A DNA stretch of 5,913 bases from Patescibacteria group bacterium (GTDB taxonomy: Bacteria; Patescibacteriota; Minisyncoccia; Phycocordibacterales; UBA12079). The stretch covers positions 1 to 5,913 of the forward strand of contig JAHJLO010000036.1 in assembly GCA_018821685.1 (NCBI GenBank). Direction: 5' to 3'. How positions within the stretch are numbered: the stretch's first letter is position 1; every line of letters starts with the position of its first letter. The translations under genes were made by a program, and so were the position numbers. The notes below the pieces were generated by a model. The model did no database searches. It was given only the letters and a program-made list of their open reading frames with translations, and was not told the origin of the DNA. Below are positions 1 to 5,634 of the stretch, piece by piece.

Positions 1-84
1 GAACTTCTACGAAGACATCGAGGTATTAAAAAAGAAGAAAAAAGATTGCTAGTTATCTCTTATCTTTCGAATCGCCGAAAGTAA
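1..84 (+). CDS. Possible 3' end of a gene cut by the window edge
   Basis: Frame 1 is open from the first base to a TAA at 82-84, giving 27 residues that start ELLRRHRGIKKEEKR and end YLSNRRK. The basic, helical character and the pattern 'R-x-L-x-x-Y-L-x-x-R-R' vaguely recall the last three-helix repeat of RecX-like regulators. If that were right, the protein would stop just before the usual RGF-type continuation and would be truncated. The resemblance is weak and the stretch is short, so it may simply be a chance open frame. It converges on the truncated protease gene that ends at 103. Confidence 0.2.
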   Translation, partial: ELLRRHRGIKKEEKRLLVISYLSNRRK

Positions 85-93
85 TTCTAGCAA
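46..93. repeat. Nested inverted repeat at the convergent junction
   Basis: An outer perfect 7-bp inverted repeat (TTGCTAG 46-52, CTAGCAA 87-93) encloses an inner perfect 6-bp hairpin (CTTTCG 64-69, CGAAAG 76-81, six-base loop). It lies between the 3' ends of two converging reading frames. There is no T-run after either side, so it is not a textbook intrinsic terminator. It could be a scar, a protein site or a weak folding terminator; the function is unknown. Confidence 0.35.
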
Positions 94-102
94 CACTAAA
101 TG

Positions 103-636
103 TCACTTAACTCGAATTTTAGGGCTTTTAGAGCCAAAGAACCAGGTTTTATAATCAAAATCTTTAGAAAATAAATCTTTTGATGCTTGGTTTAAGTAAA
201 AGATAAATTCTTCATTATCTAATGCTAAAGACCAAGGATAGGGTTCTCCTCCATTAATTTCAATATCAAAATGGTCAGCCAAACCCTCAGTAACAAAAGC
301 TTCTAAAAGAGTAGCTTTATTCCAAGGAAAGTATGTATCTCTAACACTATGATGTATTTCGTGAGTAATGGTTCTCTTCACTTTTTCAGAGATATATTTC
401 TCTATGTTTTTAAAGTTAGGATTAATATGAATTTGTATTAAATTAGAATCACAAGATCCTCCAACACCTGTTTCCGGAATAGTTAAATTTAGATTATCAT
501 CAACAATAATTCTTAAAGTAGGAAGTTTCAGTTTCTTCTCTATTTTAGATGAAACTTCTTCAATAGCTGTTTGAATTTTATTTTTAAAAAGTTTAGAAAA
601 GTTATTTTTTTGAGTTATTTTTATTTTTGATTGCAT
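103..636 (-). CDS. DUF2268-like zinc-dependent protease, C-terminally truncated
   Basis: Predicted metallopeptidase of 177 residues. The zinc-binding HExxH motif is visible as HEIHH (H92, E93, H96), and the conserved downstream acidic ligand region is VTEGLADHF (E117). Upstream, 'IPETGVGG' (53-60) and 'IQIHINPNFKNIEK' (67-80) also fit the DUF2268 (predicted Zn-dependent protease) pattern, as does the late WFFGSK block (165-170). Family members usually continue after this block with a Trp-Gly-Tyr / Gly-Tyr region; here the frame ends seven residues later (SPKIRVK, then TGA). The other two frames beyond the stop do not show the missing part, so this looks like loss of the 3' end rather than a simple frameshift. 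The catalytic motif is intact, so activity cannot be excluded. The ATG at 636 sits seven bases after an extended -10 box, implying a leaderless mRNA. The family call is from motif memory; the substrate is unknown. Confidence 0.72.
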   Translation of the reverse strand: MQSKIKITQKNNFSKLFKNKIQTAIEEVSSKIEKKLKLPTLRIIVDDNLNLTIPETGVGGSCDSNLIQIHINPNFKNIEKYISEKVKRTITHEIHHSVRDTYFPWNKATLLEAFVTEGLADHFDIEINGGEPYPWSLALDNEEFIFYLNQASKDLFSKDFDYKTWFFGSKSPKIRVK

Positions 637-643
637 TCTTTTA

Positions 644-652
644 ATTATAGCA
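644..652 (-). promoter_or_regulatory. Extended -10 promoter of the protease gene
   Basis: On the minus strand TGCTATAAT is a perfect extended -10 element (TG-N-TATAAT). Only seven bases separate it from the ATG at 636, so transcription would start at or within a base or two of the start codon, giving a leaderless message. No convincing -35 box is seen, as is usual for extended -10 promoters. Confidence 0.6.
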
Positions 653-717
653 AAAATAAAATTATTTTTTAGATAGTTTAGGTAAGAATAAATATTTCTA
701 TAAAAATGGATTTTTTG

Positions 718-746
718 TTGACCTTAAATTTAAAGTAATATATAAT
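718..746 (+). promoter_or_regulatory. Sigma-70-type promoter for the methylase module
   Basis: TTGACC (718-723) and TATAAT (741-746) are separated by exactly 17 bp, an almost consensus promoter. The spacer contains a perfect 10-bp palindrome TTAAATTTAA (724-733), a possible operator. Just downstream the octamer TATTTAAG occurs twice (763-770 and 774-781) with an 11-bp period, so both copies face the same side of the helix. Transcription would start near 753 and run into the strong terminator hairpin at 798-841 before the methylase. Confidence 0.7.
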
Positions 747-797
747 GATAGGCACAATAGAATATTTAAGATGTATTTAAGTGGATGTTGAGAAAAC

Positions 798-841
798 ACC
801 CCAAAACGATGTAACTAAGTTGTATTGTTTTGGGGTTTTTT
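798..841 (+). terminator. Strong intrinsic terminator / attenuator hairpin in the leader
   Basis: The arms 798-815 and 819-836 form an uninterrupted 18-bp stem (with three G-U wobbles), beginning ACCCCAAAAC and ending GTTTTGGGGT, with a three-base loop (TAA). A six-T run (836-841) follows. It lies between the promoter at 718-746 and the methylase start at 908, so it either attenuates the module or ends a separate short RNA of about 90 nt. The minus-strand side is followed by TGTTTTC, a weaker T-rich tail, so partial bidirectional action is possible. Confidence 0.8.
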
Positions 842-907
842 CTGTTGTCGTAAGGGTCGATACCTCCTCAAGACTGATTATTTATTAATTAGTTTAAAAT
901 TTATATT

Positions 908-2200
908 ATGAACAAGAAAAAATTAGTGCCACTTGAATGGCATGTAGAAAAGTTAATAGTTAAGGATCTAAAAACTTGGAAAGAAAATCCAAGAACTATT
1001 ACAAAAGAAAGTCTTGAAAAATTAAAGAACAGAATTATACAGCGAGGAATGCATGACGTAGTAAAAATAGATACAGATAGAACTATTTTGTCGGGAAATC
1101 AAAGACGAGATGTGCTTATCAATCTAGGAGTTAAAGAAGTAATTGTTTTGGTACCTAATCGATCTCTTACTAAAGACGAAAGGACTAAGGTTGCACTTGA
1201 AAGCAATACCAACGATGGAGAATGGGATTTCGATGAGTTAAAGTCGTTTGATTTGGATACACTTGTTGATATAGGGTTTGATGAAAATCAATTGGTGGGT
1301 ATATGGGACGAACATTTAGAAGTAATCGATGATGATTTTGATGAAGTTGAAGAATTAAAAAAGATAAAGGAAACAGATATTAAATTAGGAGATATGTTTA
1401 AATTAGGAAAACATACTTTAATTTGCGGAGACGCTCTGGATCCAAATGTTGTTAATCGTCTTATGGGAGATGCTAAGGCAGATTTTGTCGACGATGATTT
1501 ACCATTCAATATTGGTTTATCTTACGACAAAGGGGTAGGTAATAAATCGAGTTATGGTGGTACAACAGACGATAACAAAACAGACGAAGAATATCGAATC
1601 TTTGTAAAAACAATTATGCAAAATGCATTGTCTGTTTCAAAACCAGATTGCCATTATATCTTCTGGTGTGATGAAAGGTATGTTTGGTTATTTCAAACCT
1701 TATACAAAGAATTAGGGATTGATTCAAAGAGATTGCTTATTTGGCTAAAAAACAATAGTTCTCCCACACCTACTGTGGCATTCAATAAAGTAACGGAATT
1801 TGCCATATACGGTACACGAGGAAAAGTATATTTGTCTAAAAATGTTAACAACTTACATGAGATTACCAACAAAGAATTTACAACAGGCAATAATTTGTCT
1901 GAGGAAATTCTAGATCAATTGAATATTTGGATGGTTAAGAGATTACCAAGTAACCAATACTCTCATCCGACTCAAAAAAATCCTGAATTACACAATAAGG
2001 CACTTCGTAGATGTACGAGATCAGGTGATGTCGTATTGGATTTAACCGCTGGTTCAGGGAGTATTCTTTCGGCATGTGAACAACTAAATCGTGTAGCATA
2101 TTTATGTGAATTGGAGCCAATCTTTTGTCAGGTTATTATTAATCGCTTCCTAGCTCAAACTGGGGTTAAAGCGGTGAAAATAGAACATGAAAAAGGATAG
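908..2200 (+). CDS. ParB/sulfiredoxin-domain DNA methyltransferase (class beta, adenine N6 or cytosine N4)
   Basis: A 430-residue fusion. Residues 8-100 form a ParB/Srx-like domain (LKTWKENPRTI at 21-31; GNQRR at 63-67, the phosphoryl-binding-type box). Residues 160-415 form a SAM-dependent methylase. After KHTLICGDAL (169-178) comes catalytic motif IV as DLPF (197-200), followed by NIGLSYDKG. Motif I, DLTAGSGS (378-385), lies near the C-terminus, so the order is that of class beta enzymes. HPTQKN (353-358) stands for the usual HPTQKP. The DLPF tetrad departs from the common DPPY/DPPF but keeps Asp, the third-position Pro and an aromatic. Such ParB-methylases are typical of prophages and mobile elements, where they modify host or element DNA. 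No clear Shine-Dalgarno precedes the ATG. It overlaps the next gene by 14 bp, so the two are probably translationally coupled. No restriction enzyme gene is visible. Confidence 0.88.
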   Translation: MNKKKLVPLEWHVEKLIVKDLKTWKENPRTITKESLEKLKNRIIQRGMHDVVKIDTDRTILSGNQRRDVLINLGVKEVIVLVPNRSLTKDERTKVALESNTNDGEWDFDELKSFDLDTLVDIGFDENQLVGIWDEHLEVIDDDFDEVEELKKIKETDIKLGDMFKLGKHTLICGDALDPNVVNRLMGDAKADFVDDDLPFNIGLSYDKGVGNKSSYGGTTDDNKTDEEYRIFVKTIMQNALSVSKPDCHYIFWCDERYVWLFQTLYKELGIDSKRLLIWLKNNSSPTPTVAFNKVTEFAIYGTRGKVYLSKNVNNLHEITNKEFTTGNNLSEEILDQLNIWMVKRLPSNQYSHPTQKNPELHNKALRRCTRSGDVVLDLTAGSGSILSACEQLNRVAYLCELEPIFCQVIINRFLAQTGVKAVKIEHEKG

Positions 2201-2603
2201 AGTAAGGGATAAATTTATTGAAGAATTAAAGAAAATGCCGAATATAAGCGTGGCTTGTAAACATTGTAATATTTCACGTAACAGTATCTATCAATGGCGC
2301 GACAAAGATCCTTATTTTGCATCATTAATGGATGAAGCTTTGTTAGAAGGTGATGAATTTGTTAATGATATGTGCGATAGTAAATTACTAACCCTTGTTA
2401 ACGAAGGAAAATTTAATGCAATTAAATTTAAACTTGAACATTGCCACCCTAAATATATGAAGAAAGAAAAGGAAGTTGTTGAGGATAGCAAGCCTAGTAA
2501 TGATGAAATTATTAAAATTCTAGGTTTAACAGCGGAAGACTTTATAGATGATAAAATTAAAGAAACAAGAGATAAAATTCATGATTACTTGTGGAGTCTA
2601 TAG
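2187..2603 (+). CDS. phBC6A51-like helix-turn-helix protein (terminase small subunit-like)
   Basis: A 138-residue protein with an N-terminal helix-turn-helix: KFIEELKKMPNISVACKHCN (9-28), then ISRNSIYQWRDKDPYF (29-44). This is the layout of the HTH_Tnp_1_2 / phBC6A51 family and of phage small terminase DNA-recognition domains. The following helical part (MDEALLEGDEFVNDM, 48-62; then KFNAIKFKLEHCHPKYM) also fits. The C-terminal third is charged and less conserved. Its ATG lies inside the methylase 3' end (14-bp overlap), with only a weak GGTGA upstream. No large terminase, portal or capsid gene follows, so it probably acts in this module as a DNA-binding regulator or recombination accessory protein rather than in packaging. 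That role is inference. Confidence 0.72.
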   Translation: MKKDRVRDKFIEELKKMPNISVACKHCNISRNSIYQWRDKDPYFASLMDEALLEGDEFVNDMCDSKLLTLVNEGKFNAIKFKLEHCHPKYMKKEKEVVEDSKPSNDEIIKILGLTAEDFIDDKIKETRDKIHDYLWSL

Positions 2604-2821
2604 AATTGTTATTTCAGAATCTCCTTTTATCCTTTAACAAAGATAGTCCAGATTTTAATGATCTGTAGTGTTTTGTTAGTGCCTGTTTTACTAAAAAAGT
2701 TGCCAACACGTTGTCTACATCGTATTGCTTAGCAAAAGGTACTTTTTCTGTCATTAATATAGGTATGGAAACGAATACATTTTCGCAACAGACCAAGTCG
2801 GCAGTAATTCCAGACATTAAA
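2604..2821. other. Gap between HTH gene and recombinase, no certain gene
   Basis: This 218-bp stretch has no confident gene. In the recombinase frame it is open from a TAG at 2666-2668, allowing a 37-residue N-terminal extension from a TTG at 2711 or 19 residues from an ATG at 2765. On the minus strand a 67-codon frame (2614-2817) fills nearly the same interval, starting five bases from the recombinase ATG and pointing away; I recognise no family in it. Short dyads are present: TTGCT-T-AGCAA (2725-2735) and CAAC-AC-GTTG (2704-2713). Possible roles are an attachment site for the recombinase, a regulatory region, or a small antisense gene. None is established. Confidence 0.3.
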
Positions 2822-4084
2822 ATGAAATACTGCCTATATGCGAGAAAAAGTACTGAGTCAGATGAGCGCCAAGCCCTGTCTATTGATTCTCAAGTTAAAG
2901 AAATGTTACAGATAGCCGAAAGAGAGGGTCTCGAGATTATAGATATTAGAAGAGAATCAAAATCAGCCAAGGATTCAAATAATAGACCTATTTTTAAAGA
3001 ATTACTCCGTGATATATCAGAAGAACGATTTAATGCTATTCTCACATGGGCACCCGATCGATTATCTAGAAATGCAGGAGACCTTGGGTCTGTTGTAGAT
3101 TTAATGGATGCAAAAAAACTCGTAAGTATTAGAACTTACGGGCAAACTTTTTCTAATTCTCCAAATGAAAAGTTTCTTTTAATGATTCTTTGCTCCCAAG
3201 CTAAACTCGAAAATGATAATAGGGGTATAAATGTAAAAAGAGGATTGCGAACAAGATGTGAAATGGGATTATGGCCGACTTGTCCACCAACCGGATACTT
3301 TAAAGAAAAAAGAATGGATCGAAAATGTGAATGTATTGTTGATTCTGATAGAGCACCAGTTATAAAACAAATATTTGAAAAAGTAGCCTACGAGAAATGG
3401 TCTGGAAGAAAAATTTACCATTGGCTTAGATTTGATTTAAATTTTAGGACAGAAGCAGGAAAGAAACATTTTAGTTTAGGTAATATTTATCGAATGTTAG
3501 AAAATCCATTTTATTATGGAACTTTTGAATATCCCCGAGGATCAGGTAATTGGTATCAAGGGAAACATAAGCCAATTATTACAAAAGAATTATTTGATTT
3601 GGTGCAGGGTCAAGTAAAAAATTCTCAATTAGTTAGAAAAGAAAATATTGAATTTGCTTTTACTCGAATTATGAAATGTGGACTTTGTGGATCTGGTATT
3701 TCAGCAACAGAAAAATTTAAGAAATTAAAAAATGGAGATTTTAACCGTCATGTCTATTATGGTTGTACTAAAGCAAAAGATAAATATTGTAAATGTGGAT
3801 TTATAAATGAAACTGATTTGATTAAACAGTTACAAAAACTCGTAGATAAATTAGATTTCAAAAAAACTCCTGTGGAAAATAAAATCAAATTAGAGATTAA
3901 AAGATTTAAAAAATTCCAAAGTATGATTACAGGGAAGTGTGCCGAAATTAAAGTAAATGAGGTTGATATAAGAAACTACATAAAGTTTGTTCTCAAAGAA
4001 GGTGAAGATCAGGAAAAAAGAGACTTGCTCAAGTATTTAAAAGGAGAAATTTTGTTAAAAGAAAAAAAGGTTTATTTGAGTTAG
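2822..4084 (+). CDS. Large serine recombinase (site-specific integrase/resolvase family)
   Basis: About 420 residues. The N-terminal resolvase domain begins MKYCLYARKS, with the catalytic serine at S10 in the YARKS motif. The arginine-bearing active-site block is WAPDRLSRN (76-84). Next come the 'recombinase' domain (about 155-265: PPTGYF, GRKIYHWL, NPFYYGTFEYPRGSGNWYQG) and a zinc ribbon (C286, C289, C315, C323 or C325). The C-terminus is short, with no long coiled coil. Such enzymes cut and rejoin DNA at att sites through a 5' phosphoserine link and move phages and integrative elements. I chose the ATG at 2822 because the conserved domain starts there at once; ATG 2765 or TTG 2711 would add 19 or 37 residues of unclear nature. 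No start has a strong ribosome site. The TAG stop overlaps the stop of the convergent reverse transcriptase. Confidence 0.9.
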   Translation: MKYCLYARKSTESDERQALSIDSQVKEMLQIAEREGLEIIDIRRESKSAKDSNNRPIFKELLRDISEERFNAILTWAPDRLSRNAGDLGSVVDLMDAKKLVSIRTYGQTFSNSPNEKFLLMILCSQAKLENDNRGINVKRGLRTRCEMGLWPTCPPTGYFKEKRMDRKCECIVDSDRAPVIKQIFEKVAYEKWSGRKIYHWLRFDLNFRTEAGKKHFSLGNIYRMLENPFYYGTFEYPRGSGNWYQGKHKPIITKELFDLVQGQVKNSQLVRKENIEFAFTRIMKCGLCGSGISATEKFKKLKNGDFNRHVYYGCTKAKDKYCKCGFINETDLIKQLQKLVDKLDFKKTPVENKIKLEIKRFKKFQSMITGKCAEIKVNEVDIRNYIKFVLKEGEDQEKRDLLKYLKGEILLKEKKVYLS

Positions 4085-5349
4085 GTTTTCTTAATTTTAT
4101 TCCTATCTCTTACCACCTTTAATATTTGTTTTTTAATACCAGGACTACTCATTATCTCTAGAACTTTTTTGAAATAATTACCTCTCTTTTTATTTGTTTC
4201 TTCTTTAACTTTTCTCGGCTTTCTTCTTTTTTGTTTTTGAGTATTTAACAACTGTCTTTTTCTTTTTTCTTTCTGCCTATGTTTTAAATTCTGAATTGTA
4301 CGTTTTCTTAAAAAGGTATTACTTCCGTTAAATTCAAATCCTAAATAATCAACATAATCACGGTTAATTTTTTTTCCTGTTCCATCTGTTACTTTTTGAC
4401 ATTCGATAACTCCTGTATTTTTACTGAAGTAGGTCAGAAACGATTTTTTAGGATTAATTTCAAGTAATGCTTGTTTAATTTTTTTATTAACAAAATTAAG
4501 GATATCATCTTTTTGATCATTTTCACATACAAAAATTAAATCGTCACTATATCTAGAGTAAAAGATATTAGGAAAAGATGTTTTTATCTCATAATCAAAA
4601 TCTACAAGATATATATTTGCTAATAACCCACTAATAGGACTCCCTTGAGGTATTCCTCTTCCTGTTTTATTGTCAGTAACAAAACCTCTCAATGTTTGAT
4701 AAATTGAATATCTATTATCTCTAACTTTCTCCCTTATATTTTTAAGATCAGAATATTTGATATATTTATATTTTGTTAAAGACCTAAAAACTTTATAAAG
4801 GCAATTATCAAGTTCTTTTACACCAGTTACTTTGCAGACCTTTTCCTTTAATAAACTATGGTTGATATTATCAAAAAAACCGGTAATGTCTTGAGTGATA
4901 ACAACACATTCACTTTGGTTACTTATGTAATCGAACACTTCTTCAGCAAAATGTACATTACACTTACCTTTAAGAGTCTTTTTAATTTTTATTTTTCTAT
5001 AGGCAGTAACATTATCATCAATCTTTAATTTATTTAGATAACTTTCGTATTTATCTTGAATAAGAAAGTTATAGTAATTATAGATATGTGAGTCTAAATG
5101 CGATGCGTACATAATAGGTCTATTCTTCAAAGATCTTTCTACTTGGTCAAGCTTATTTTTACGAAAACGTAATTCACTATTTATTTTTTTAATAAAAGGA
5201 AGAAATTGATGTTTTTTTATATTTTCAATTGTATAAACTATTTTTTGAAAATTTCTTTCATTATTTAAATCTAAAGGATTATCAATATGCTGATATTTTC
5301 TTAACTTCTTTTCTGGGTTTAATTGCTTTCTCCATTCTTGATAGTACAT
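4081..5349 (-). CDS. drt2-like: Defence-type reverse transcriptase, Abi/UG lineage, DRT2-like
   Basis: RNA-directed DNA polymerase of 422 residues. Visible motifs are: RPIMYASHLDSHIYNYY (77-93); GKCNVHFAEEVFDYI (128-142); motif A QDITGFFDNINH with catalytic D154; motif B GIPQGSPISG (232-241); the active-site tetrad YSDD (267-270), where YADD or YCDD is commoner; and VDYLGFEFNG (333-342). There is no intron maturase/HNH part, no DGR-type SQ motif and no retron VTG signature. A very basic segment (about 347-390) probably binds RNA, and the end GIKKQILKV resembles the conserved tail of these enzymes. The RT belongs with the structured RNA upstream on the same strand (5363-5714), which it probably copies. 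ATG 5349 is preferred; a TTG at 5361 would add four residues and lies closer to the GAGAGG stretch, which is itself buried in a hairpin stem. Reverse transcriptase is certain; the DRT2 subtype is inferred mainly from the locus logic. Confidence 0.85.
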   Translation of the reverse strand: MYYQEWRKQLNPEKKLRKYQHIDNPLDLNNERNFQKIVYTIENIKKHQFLPFIKKINSELRFRKNKLDQVERSLKNRPIMYASHLDSHIYNYYNFLIQDKYESYLNKLKIDDNVTAYRKIKIKKTLKGKCNVHFAEEVFDYISNQSECVVITQDITGFFDNINHSLLKEKVCKVTGVKELDNCLYKVFRSLTKYKYIKYSDLKNIREKVRDNRYSIYQTLRGFVTDNKTGRGIPQGSPISGLLANIYLVDFDYEIKTSFPNIFYSRYSDDLIFVCENDQKDDILNFVNKKIKQALLEINPKKSFLTYFSKNTGVIECQKVTDGTGKKINRDYVDYLGFEFNGSNTFLRKRTIQNLKHRQKEKRKRQLLNTQKQKRRKPRKVKEETNKKRGNYFKKVLEIMSSPGIKKQILKVVRDRNKIKKT

Positions 5350-5362
5350 ATAAAAACGCAAA

Positions 5363-5407
5363 GACCTCTCTCTGCAAACCGCTGACGTGATTCAATAGAG
5401 AGAGGTC
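5363..5407 (-). promoter_or_regulatory. Hairpin covering the RT ribosome-binding region / ncRNA 3' end
   Basis: The arms 5363-5373 and 5397-5407 form a perfect 11-bp stem (GACCTCTCTCT with AGAGAGAGGTC) around a 23-nt loop. The 3' arm contains the only purine-rich, Shine-Dalgarno-like sequence before the RT start, so folding would hide it. The stem is followed by a T-rich tail (TCTTTGCGTTTTT), so it may also end the ncRNA. One structure could thus separate abundant ncRNA from scarce RT message. Confidence 0.6.
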
Positions 5408-5480
5408 ATTTAACTTAATAGTTAGCTTGTATTCAAGGTCCTCCTCCTTTTTACAGGAGAGGGTCAGCTTTCAACGCGTG

Positions 5481-5486
5481 TATAAT
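5481..5486 (+). promoter_or_regulatory. TATAAT half of the split concatemer promoter
   Basis: A perfect -10 hexamer on the strand opposite the ncRNA. In the genome the positions 16-18 bp upstream (around 5457-5464) hold only GA-rich sequence, no -35. After unit-to-unit joining at TCAAC, the TTGACT from the previous repeat lies exactly 17 bp upstream. Transcription would start near 5493, before the in-frame ATGs at 5515 and 5527. Confidence 0.55.
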
Positions 5487-5628
5487 GATAACTATAAATC
5501 TTATTAATCACATAATGCAATTAAATATGGTTTATACTTTCTTTATAGTTCTTCTTAATAGAATTGGCGAAACCGCCTACTTTATTAAATTCGTCTGCTG
5601 TTGTCGAAACACCTTCTTAGAAGGTCTC

Positions 5629-5634
5629 TTGACT
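5629..5634 (+). promoter_or_regulatory. TTGACT half of the split concatemer promoter
   Basis: A 5-of-6 match to the -35 consensus, lying downstream of its -10 partner in the genome and so inactive with it there. Across a TCAAC junction the spacer is 5635-5641 (7 bases) plus TCAAC (5) plus 5476-5480 (5), a total of 17. The same bases are one arm of a hairpin in the RNA, so they serve RNA folding and DNA promoter function at once. Confidence 0.55.

Noticed and set aside
46..93. tRNA-like element (TTCGAATC T-loop motif inside stems)
   Set aside because: The bases around TTCGAATC do not form a five-pair T-stem, and no anticodon or D arm can be drawn.
103..160. TGA read as glycine (Gracilibacteria-type code) extending the protease
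   Set aside because: The read-through peptide does not match the expected DUF2268 end, and all other long genes are full length without any in-frame TGA.
1288..2120. Three short minus-strand ORFs inside the methylase
   Set aside because: They lie antisense to a clearly coding gene, have no recognisable motifs and no promoter or ribosome site.
4081..5361. Group II intron maturase or diversity-generating retroelement RT
   Set aside because: There is no X/HNH domain or intron domain V, motif B is QGSPIS rather than the DGR SQ type, and no template/variable repeat pair was seen.
842..5606. CTGTTGTCG shared by the methylase leader (842-850) and the ncRNA region (5598-5606) as att-like repeats
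   Set aside because: A nine-base match between two sites is expected by chance in a window this long, and no longer homology surrounds it.
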